From Engraulis encrasicolus (taxonomy: Eukaryota; Chordata; Actinopteri; Clupeiformes; Engraulidae): DNA of 64,000 nucleotides. Positions 11,540-64,000 of the stretch are shown here, in pieces. The number at the start of each line of letters is the position of its first letter. Position 1 is the first letter of the stretch. The notes below the pieces were generated by a model. That model made no database searches. It worked only from the letters and a program-made list of their open reading frames with translations, and was not told the DNA's origin. The translations under genes and the position numbers were made by a program. The stretch is taken from assembly GCF_034702125.1 (NCBI RefSeq), contig NC_085876.1, positions 27,205,552-27,269,551 of the forward strand. Reading direction: 5' to 3'.

Positions 11540-11799
11540 CATGTTTCACAATATAACTAATGGCTACAAGGTGAAGATGAAAGTATGACACAAGCTAATG
11601 ACATATGAATTCATAAAGTGGGGATTTGTCAAAATTCCATAATTGTACATCAAAACTTGAGCACCTATGAAACGTGAGGACTTCACACCTGTAATCTACT
11701 TTTACTTTGGTGGTGAAGGTGTTACGCCACTTTTTCCTGTCCATTCTCCATTAAAGCTAACCTGGCTTTAGATGAACGTGGTTCCACCTTGCTATACAC

Positions 11800-12005
11800 C
11801 AGGCTTGTACGAAATTCCGAATGGAAAGAATTTCAATTCAGAATAATGCCATAATATGAACACTAGGTGGTGCCATTACCTTGAATTTCTTTGAATTTAA
11901 TCTGCACCACCCATTGAAAGTACATAGAACACCACCACCTAGTGTTCGTATTATGGCATTACTTTGAATTGAAATTCTTTCCATTCGGAATTTCGTACAA
12001 GCCTG
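11800..12005. mobile_element. Foldback hAT-like MITE, 206 bp
   Basis: Two ~70-nt arms (from CAGGCTTGTACGAAATTCC to its complement) differ at only about three positions. Flanked by a perfect 8-bp duplication CTATACAC (11792-11799 and 12006-12013). No coding capacity. Confidence 0.88.
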
Positions 12006-13508
12006 CTATACACACACTCATCTGGATCAGTCGGCATATCGATTCACTGTCCGGATATGTGGCTTTGTCCAAAATCCGTGTACATGATTGAAGAAGCTGA
12101 TTGTCTATCTTATAATGCTGCACGCTACCTCTCACAGATTCGACTCCTCCATGCGAGCTGCCATTATTGTCTGACACAGCTGTTGCTAGCCTCTTTGACT
12201 TTGATGGCTGCGTTCGGAACGGGCAAGGTAGCTGTCCTTCCAGTGGGCTAACTGGACATCGAGTCATCAAGTGTGATTTGAAACGAAAATTGCTTTACTT
12301 CCTTCCTTGGCAGTTCACTGCATTTGTGGACGTAATGGGGCTATGTTGATGCTGACTTGGTGCTGCCTTACACCCAAAATGCTGTGCGCCACCTCCCTCT
12401 CAACGGGGAAGCTGAATACAAACATGGCTGCGACCCAAGCTACTGCCTTATAATGCTTTTTATTCTGACACTTATGTACTTAGATACTGAGAATCGAAGG
12501 GATAAATCAACATTAGTATCTAAATATGCGTTTGCTAGATTGAGAAATGCACCCCTGAATCTATTGTAATTTCGCAGCGCACATGCACAGCAGACTGCTG
12601 GAAAATGCCCCATCAAGAACGAGCCCATTGACAAAATTGAGAACCAAAATGATATGATTTCGCTGTTCTTATTTTTAGAATTTACTACATCATGACAGAG
12701 CCATGGACTTGAAGCAACAAGGGCTCAATCTTCCCCTGACTCTTTCACAGAAAAAACATACTCCTTTTTTTGTAACCAGGGAAAGCATCTTCCTCTCTTC
12801 ACTTTCATCACCCATTTGTCTTCTCAAAGTTTTTTGCACCTGACACTTCAAAAGCTTTGGCTTCCGTCCGAGCCTGCATTTCCCTCTGCACACACAGCAT
12901 ACACACTGCACTGTCGCATAGTATCGCCCTCCAAGCTCTTTTGATCAACAAGGAGTAGGCCTACAGACCTCTCAGTTACGCAGCCGGCTTGGAGTTTTTG
13001 TGTGGGGCTCAGTAATTTAGCCGGCTAGAAGCACTGTGTAAACACTGTGATTTGTCTGTGATAGTATGTATTCAGCAAAGTTATTCCAGCCAAGAATCGC
13101 ACTTTTGCCTTCAAACAATTATGTGAGGCACATCAGAATAACAGGGTTGATATATTGTGCCCGCATCAAAATAATGTATCAATGTGAAGATTGATTCCCT
13201 CCACAATTGCTCCAACTGTGGATTAATGAGCACTCACAATTTTTCAACTGTAAATATGCTAATATTTAAACACATCTCCATTTCATTTTGCAAGCATTTA
13301 AACACAAAGGTGTAAGTGCCACATACGCACCTGTTCAAGTGGTACAGGGAGAACAGCTGCCCTCTGTGTCCGAGCCTTCACTTCCTCAATCCTCAAAGGA
13401 GGCAGAGAGAGAGGGAGCCAGAGAGAGAGCATGGGGAGGGACTCAGAGGGGAAGACATGGGTTAGTCAGTAACAAATTCCACAAAAACACTGATCGACAG
13501 TTTACTCT
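12006..13508. other. Intergenic DNA
   Basis: No gene or clear repeat recognised. Short open frames here lack splice context or family likeness. Confidence 0.5.
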
Positions 13509-13516
13509 CCCTAATG

Positions 13517-13719
13517 CATTGGTTCTCAACCTTTTTTGAACAAATGCCCCCTTGACCTAGTCATAAGCATCCCAATGCCCCCCTAAGTATTCAAAAAATA
13601 AAATAGACTAATGCCCCTCAATTGCAACTGAGCACGGCCCAATCTCAGCTGTATCTGTGTCTACGCCACCCCCCCCAGGCTCCCATGGGGAGCTGTACAG
13701 CCCCAGTTGAGAAACACTT
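13517..13719. mobile_element. hAT-like MITE, 203 bp
   Basis: Ends CATTGGTTCTCAAC and GTTGAGAAACACTT, with a perfect 8-bp duplication CCCTAATG (13509-13516 and 13720-13727). Same family as 32317-32588. Confidence 0.85.
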
Positions 13720-14049
13720 CCCTAATGTTACTGTAGATCAGGTCAAGGTGCAAAAAGAAAGTTTAAGGAGAATGATGGAACATAATATGTCAATGTTTAA
13801 CCTGATGTCTTGCCTCAATCACATGATTATTCCAACATGGGAACTCTGTGGAATATCATGCTACCAATGAGTATTTCCCTAAATACTGTAAATGTAAAGT
13901 ATAAGATAAAATGCATACGTGTATGTGCTATGGGGCAGTTGGTCATCCTGATGAGTGATATGATGCCAAATCAGCCAAAGTTACAATCAATGTGAGGAAG
14001 GCGCAGGTGTGCTGAAACGTCAGTCACTATGTGCACCAAAAAAACCCTC

Positions 14050-14175
14050 ATTACCAACAACTCCAAAGTTTCGTCCAAATCCATTGACAGACAGACAGAC
14101 AAACAAACAAACAGACAGGCAGACAAACAGACAAACCAATGCGACCGAAAACATAACCTCCTTGGCGGAGGTAAT
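14050..14175. repeat. Retroelement tail with (GACA)n
   Basis: The CCAAAGTTTCGTCCAAATCC block, a GACA/AACA run (14087-14137) and CCTCCTTGGCGGAGGTAA look like the 3' part of a dispersed fish retroelement. The family is not certain. Confidence 0.5.
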
Positions 14176-14356
14176 AAACCTAGGTGTATTCTGTTGCTGT
14201 ATGAAAGCCCCAAGTGACCATTATGACCACCAGAGGGCACTATTCGCCATTCAGTGCACATTCGTCGTATACCAGCCATTGCTCAGCCCCCATAACAAAT
14301 GTTCCCTGGTCCCATAGAGGAGGTTTGACCCAGTATCTCAAAGAGCACAACTACTG

Positions 14357-14395
14357 TTCTGTCTGTCTGTCTGTCTGTCTGTCTGTCAGTCAGTC
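14357..14395. repeat. (CTGT)n microsatellite
   Basis: About eight tetranucleotide units ending in CAGTCAGTCC. Confidence 0.85.
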
Positions 14396-15083
14396 CAACT
14401 AATTCGTCAATAACTCATACAGTATCATTAATGGCTTGATTACAACCAAGTTCAGTTTTGTAGACTCATATGAAACTCAATAGAATATTATTTATCTATT
14501 AATATATTAATTAATCTGTTAATCTGATGTCAAATGCCCCTATAGTATGCATCATGAAAGAAAACATTTTAAAAAAGTTGTTTAGCTTGGGGCCCACACA
14601 GAGGATGATAAAAGAGGAAGGAGGATTAAAAAAACATTACCTCACTTTTTTCAGTGAAATATGACCTGCTATCATATGTCATCCCTGTGTCAGTGGGATG
14701 ACAAGGAAGGCATGAGAGACAGCCCTAGAGGAAGGTAAATCCCCTATAGTAGTGATTCCCAACCCGTGGGCCGCGGGTTTGGGATTTTGGGGAAAAAGGT
14801 TTCTAGGTTTTGAAAATGATTGAGTCAAAGTCAAGTGCACTTCATTGTCAATTCATAAGATAATTAAAAAAAAAACACAAATCAAATCCTGTTTGCCAGT
14901 AGACTGATGCCGAACCTCATGCACATGTGCTTTTAATAAAAATGAAGAGGGTTCTGAAAAAAAAGTGTGGACAGATTCTAAGAATTTTATTGATTAATGA
15001 ATTGATTATTATTTTTGTTATTTTATTTTTTATATTTTGTTATTTGTTGATTTTTATTAAGCATAAATCTTCTCTGCCTACAG

Positions 15084-15207
15084 ACTGACGCCCTACCCCT
15101 GGACGGTGATGGGCCATTTCCTGCGGGTGGCGCTGTATGCCATGTGCTACAGCTACAAGTGGGAGCCATGGTGGGGGGGAAGCCCCGAGCACTACTCAGC
15201 AGTGTAG
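15084..15207 (+). pseudogene. Orphan exon-like stretch, 40 codons, unknown origin
   Basis: A good acceptor (TTCTCTGCCTACAG, 15070-15083) is followed by an open frame from CTG at 15085 to TAG at 15205-15207. It reads L-T-P-Y-P-W-T-V-M-G-H-F-L-R and later C-Y-S-Y-K-W-E-P-W-W, which looks protein-like. AATAAA lies about 80 nt downstream at 15284. The stretch is GC-rich in an AT-rich region. No partner exons were found upstream, and I do not recognise the family. It could be a real terminal exon, a relic exon or chance. Confidence 0.35.
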
Positions 15208-15882
15208 CCAACCGGTACCTTGCATGTGCTGACATGCTCCCATACTGTATTCTCAGAGTTCAAATAGGCCTACCTTATATATCAATAAAGCAGTATTATA
15301 ATAAATTATTTATATTAGCTTATATGAATAATTCCTATTTTTCTTTCAAGTTCAAGTACGCCTATCGTGTATATTAAGAACTATGATTCATACTCTCAGA
15401 GTTCAAGTAGGCCTACTTTAAAGAGTATATGAATATACTATTGGTGCACTCCAGACCCAATCCAAGCAAGTTGGAGATGTGACTTCTACTACCTGGATTA
15501 TTTCAACTTCATGCATCCCATGCAGTTGAAGTGGGAGTTCTGGTACCTTAAACGAATACTCTCATCTTCTCCGAGTTTAAGTACCTTCCATTGTATTAAC
15601 TGCAATTTATTCTCTCTCCTCTTCCTCAAATTCAAGTACTGCACTAACTCCACCGAAGTTTAAGTATGTTAAATTAAATATTCTCCTTCTCATCGCCTCT
15701 GAGTTATCTTTACTGTATAGCTCAAGTGTTGGTACAGTAAAGTACCCATAGCTTTTATCTTTAATCTTTTATTATATGTTATTTTTATGCTTTTTAATGT
15801 TATTTTATGTTATTTTTTATGTTATACGTTGAATAGGCCTACGTGTGTGTCTGCGTGTATGTGTGTGTTTGTCCATGCACGT

Positions 15883-15883
<1 letters not shown>

Positions 15884-15953
<70 letters not shown>

Positions 15954-15970
15954 TGTGTGTGTGTGTGTGC
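15884..15970. repeat. (TG)n microsatellite
   Basis: Almost pure TG with one TATG interruption. Long Val-Cys or Thr-His frames here are artefacts of it. Confidence 0.95.
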
Positions 15971-16499
15971 GTGCGTGGGTGGATGCGTGTGTGTATGTGA
16001 GTGAGTGTGTGAGGGCCCACAGTTCTGTGCTAGACCTCCAGCCAAAGTGTCAATTTCACTGCTCTTGGAGGACAGGACACATTGATCATATATGTCAAAG
16101 GTAGCATTGGCCTACAGTAGTATTTCCTTGTTATTAATGTAACTAGTGGGCCTTTTTTTTTCCTTTTTCATTCTTATGCCAACTGTGCCACTTGCAGCTG
16201 AGAGACAAAAGACAAATGTGCATATTGTTCTATGTCCTGATTTTGTATGCTGTAGACTTGTGTCTAAAGGCATAACAATAGAACACAATAACATCAGAAC
16301 ACACAGATGGAGGGAAAGAAAGACTGTAAAGAGGAACGCCACAAATCTTCTTTACCACTTCATGTCAGGTGATTTAGGGTGGCTTCTTTAGGTTTAACAA
16401 AAAAAAGGACTCACAATTTACTTGAACTAAAAAAAAGTTTTAAAGTTAAATGCATGTTTTAATTAAGCTTCCTTTCTGCATTAAGTTCAGCTTTGCCTT

Positions 16500-16977
16500 G
16501 GGTAGACAGTGAAATGTGATCGTCATGTCGTCGCAGTCACACGACTGAAGCAGGAGAGATCCTCCTTTAGTAAACATAGATGAACAGCTGACAGCCGGAG
16601 CCATGCGTTTTTTTTTCCTTGAAAGAAATGGGTGAGAGGGAGCGCTGAATACCTATGCAGGTTCACTCACTTCACGATACCGTTCAGGCTGTGACACCAG
16701 GTTGACAAATCTGACAGCAAATATTTGTTTTCTCTGACAAGGATATAGAGCCAGTTATTGCACCTTTGAGCGTCTGTGCTTATGCTGTTCCATAGGCTAT
16801 ATTGCGGTTATCATCATTATATAGGCCTAGGCGGGATTTGTTTTGCTGACGGTAGGAAAGCGTGGTTGCTCGAGGACAGACTTATGCGCGCGGGTCATTT
16901 TCAAGGAATAGCCTAGTCCTTCCAGTGGCCGCTACATCCAAGGTGGAAGAAGTTGTGCTGCGCCCTGAGCGGCAACT
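16500..16977 (+). promoter_or_regulatory. Probable 5' UTR/promoter of the large gene
   Basis: CpG density rises towards the ATG (for example GCGCGCGGGTC near 16885). No TATA box is obvious. The start codon context, with A at -3 and G at +4, is strong. The transcription start cannot be placed. Confidence 0.4.
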
Positions 16978-61127
<44,150 letters not shown>

Positions 61128-61153
61128 GTAAGTACATACAGTATTTTTTAAAC

Positions 61154-61242
61154 AAATAGAAGCTGTGTGCGCGCGCGCGTGTGTGTGTGTGTGTGTCTCT
61201 CTGTCTTTGCCTGTGCCTGTGCCTATTCCTCTCTCTCTCTCT

Positions 61243-61318
<76 letters not shown>

Positions 61319-61326
61319 GTCTCCTT
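61154..61326. repeat. (GC/TG)n then (CT)n tract after the exon 4 donor
   Basis: GCGCGCGC then TG repeats to about 61196, and CT repeats from about 61231. It begins about 27 bp after the donor. Confidence 0.93.
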
Positions 61327-61918
61327 CTCTCTCTCACCCCCCTTCTGTGTTTATGTTGGTTTCTGGGCTTTTAAATGGGCTTTTTGGACAGTGGGGCAGC
61401 AAAAAACATTGGACTATTTTCAACCTCTTGAGTTCAATGCAGGTATTGAATTTCCTGTGTGCTTTAAGATCGAGGTCGAAACTGTGACGTAGGATAATCA
61501 TTTGAATCTTGCGTTGTTATGGCACGCATTCAAAATAAATAAAATTAGCCCCCTTTGTGTAGGTCTGTAAGACTGCTGCGGTTTTGACTTCTGTGCGAGG
61601 AATGTAAATGTGTCGAAGGAGGGTCACACACTTATATGCAAATTCTGGCATACTTGTGTCCGCAGAGGACTGCCAATGTCTGCGTGTGTGTGGTTATCTG
61701 ACTTTGTTTAATAGAGGTGATGCAAAGAGATATACAGAGAAAGTGACTGTGGATGTATGAATGACTGTCGGACAGAGACTGTCAGAAGCTGAGAGGGGAA
61801 AGCGATTACGCGTTTTTGCTTTCTTGTCGTTTTGTGCCTTCATTCTCTTGATAGGCTAGTTCCACTCCTTCTCGTTCCGCCAAAACTTAGACACCCGACA
61901 CTCACACAGAGAGGAGAC

Positions 61919-61987
<69 letters not shown>

Positions 61988-62008
61988 GAGAGAAAAAGAG
62001 AGAGAGAG
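61919..62008. repeat. (GA)n microsatellite
   Basis: GA tract with AAAG interruptions at its right end. Confidence 0.95.
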
Positions 62009-62009
62009 G

Positions 62010-63090
62010 AGCAGCTTTTTGTGGTAAGGCCTCGACGGGACCACGTAACAATGGAGCCCAGGGCCAGTGTAGCGTTACGTCCACACTCATGCAACATTCA
62101 TGGCCCCTGCCTTTCCCCCTCCACCCACCCATATAGTCCTATGGGACAGTAGCACAGTAGTCAAGGATGGTGCTTTAGATCCAAATTCTGCATTCCGTTT
62201 CTGACAAGGGTGGCATTCCAGATCTGAATTCTGCTTTAGGATTCTGACTCTGTAGAACTTTAATTTTGGAGTGTTTTTCTCTCATCGCTTTGCAAATGTC
62301 ACCAAACATTTGCAAGTGAAATTTGACAGACATACTGCATGCAGCAGTCAGTCGGTTTAGTAGCCCACAGTATGACTTTAAAGAGTTTGGGTGTAAAAGT
62401 AATTAAAACGGAATGTTGTCTTAAGGTGGGCCGATCTATGTTAGCAAACACATCAGACTATTTACTGTAGCTGCAAGCACACACACAATACATTTTAGAG
62501 CCTATATTTCAATTGAGATTGCTCCTTACATGCATCATCGTCTTGTTTTATGGTTTTAGAGACTTGATTTGTGTGATGTCTCATCCTCCCAAAGACAGCT
62601 GCCAAAGAATAATCTATAAACTAAGTAAACTTCCTTGCAACTCCTGACAATACAGCCTGAGGACAACGCAGCTCAGCACAGCTTGGTTAAAAACAACAAC
62701 ATTATTGTGTGCTTGTGTGGCAGTAATGACAGCATATGCACAGTGTTCTGTCACTAAATGTTTTAAAAGAAATGTTCTCATCCACCTGAGGCTGTTTCAA
62801 CTGTACGTGCCGAGACATGTCAGCGAAAGAGGTTGCGAATAATATTTCATTTGTCTTTGGAACCCTCTAGAATCGGATATCATTAAAAGCTGCTCGAAAA
62901 ACAATTAGCACGGTGATATCATTGTTCTCTCCCAGCCCTTTGCAAATACTGGGTGCATTGTCGTTCGGATGGCACGTATGCCTAAGCAAAGAGTATGATT
63001 GTTTTTATAGATTTTGTTTCTGTTTCGCACGCATTGCTTGTGGTTCTTTTCCTTTAGTGTAATTCTGTTTGCCTCAATGTCTTCATCCAC
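62010..63090. other. Intron 4 sequence
   Basis: No exon or element recognised. Confidence 0.45.
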
Positions 63091-63098
63091 TATGCGCT

Positions 63099-63099
<1 letters not shown>

Positions 63100-63162
<63 letters not shown>

Positions 63163-63220
63163 TGTGAGAGAGGCAGAGACAGAGACAGAAAAACAGTGTG
63201 TGTGTGTGTGTGTGTGTATT
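63100..63220. repeat. (TG)n/(GTGC)n microsatellites
   Basis: TG tract to 63140, GTGC units to about 63160, then a second short TG tract from about 63196. Confidence 0.93.
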
Positions 63221-63660
63221 TTGTGGTTTGTACGTGGTTTGCGTGCTTGATTGAGGAGGCTTTTTTCAGGGGATCAGGTGTCCATCCACAGCTGATGCCA
63301 GGTCAGTGGCGGGACCCTAATCTGAATACCTGGACAGGGAAATGAAAGAGTGCCACTGTACTGTCTTGAAAGTACGATTGAGTGTGACAGGAAAAAGGGA
63401 AGAGGTGCCGAGATGAAGAGAAAGGAAGACAAAACAGTAGTTGCCGTGAGCCTTTGACAAAATGAAAGACTGCTACTGTCTTAAAAGACCTGTTTTAGTA
63501 AAAGTACAATTTCAGTTTAGGTGAGAATGGGGATGGTGATGGTGAAAAGAAGCAGGTGAGGAGATGAAGAGAAAGGAAGACAGTATGTGAAATGAGTCTG
63601 TGAGAAAGTTTTACAAGTGGACAAGTGACAGGAGAATGACAGAGTAGGGAAATATCAGAC

Positions 63661-63662
<2 letters not shown>

Positions 63663-63747
<85 letters not shown>
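63663..63747. repeat. (GA)n microsatellite
   Basis: Pure GA tract. Confidence 0.97.
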
Positions 63748-63749
<2 letters not shown>

Positions 63750-63949
63750 AATATTTTCCCCTATTCCCTCAGGCCTTTTACAGCCATATCCTGTTTCCTC
63801 CAGTGTAGCTAGTTGAAACCCTCAGAGTTAGATTACTCTGTTCAAACACCACACAGTTAGGAACAAACAGCTGAATAGTCCTGCAGTTAGCAGTGAGCGG
63901 TTAGCATTTTTTACTCAAGGAGCAGTAGCAGTAGACAAATAACAGAGGT

Positions 63950-64000
63950 GACAAAAGGAGAAGTAAAAAAAAACTTTCCTTCCAATACAGGTACCTGATC
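63950..64000. mobile_element. Partial AAAGTA-family hAT-like element at right edge
   Basis: AAGTAAAAAAAAACTTTCCTTCCAATACAGGTACCTGATC resembles the left part of the 51233 element, cut by the window end. Confidence 0.5.

Overview
The window looks like genomic DNA from a ray-finned (teleost) fish. The evidence is: vertebrate intron-exon structure; a fish-type TRIM gene with the 96/231/23-nt exon pattern after the RING exon; several tRNA-derived SINE families; many short hAT-like and foldback elements with clear target-site duplications; and very dense CA/TG and GA/CT microsatellites. I cannot name the species from sequence alone.

Layout. Positions 1-1240 hold a broken PRY-SPRY exon of a TRIM-like gene (minus strand), split by a 340-bp hAT-like element. 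Positions 2616-4560 hold a CpG-rich, LTR-like or promoter-like block read on the minus strand. Positions 5027-11291 hold an intact six-exon TRIM gene on the minus strand (RING, B-box 2, coiled coil, PRY-SPRY; 464 aa as reconstructed). One of its introns carries SINE copies and a dimeric ~140-bp tandem repeat. Positions 11300-16500 are intergenic, with microsatellites, foldback elements and one orphan exon-like stretch at 15084-15207.

From 16978 to past the right edge runs one large plus-strand gene. Four coding exons (16978-17159, 32178-32271, 39913-44660, 58790-61127) join in perfect phase to give 2454 codons with no stop. The protein is Ser/Thr/Asp-rich, probably disordered, with two lysine-rich patches near the N-terminus. 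The last exon seen ends in Phe-Pro-Asp-Ala-Tyr at a phase-0 donor. My best guess is the long N-terminal part of a beta/gamma-crystallin-domain protein (CRYBG1/AIM1-like), whose crystallin repeats would lie downstream. That rests on recalled family features and no crystallin domain is in view, so it is tentative.

Introns 1-3 of the large gene (15.0, 7.6 and 14.1 kb) are filled with transposable-element fragments and microsatellites. Most short open frames in the window are translations of CA/GA repeats or antisense shadows of the two big exons. The two genes are arranged head to head (TRIM minus, large gene plus), about 5.7 kb apart, and nothing suggests they work together.
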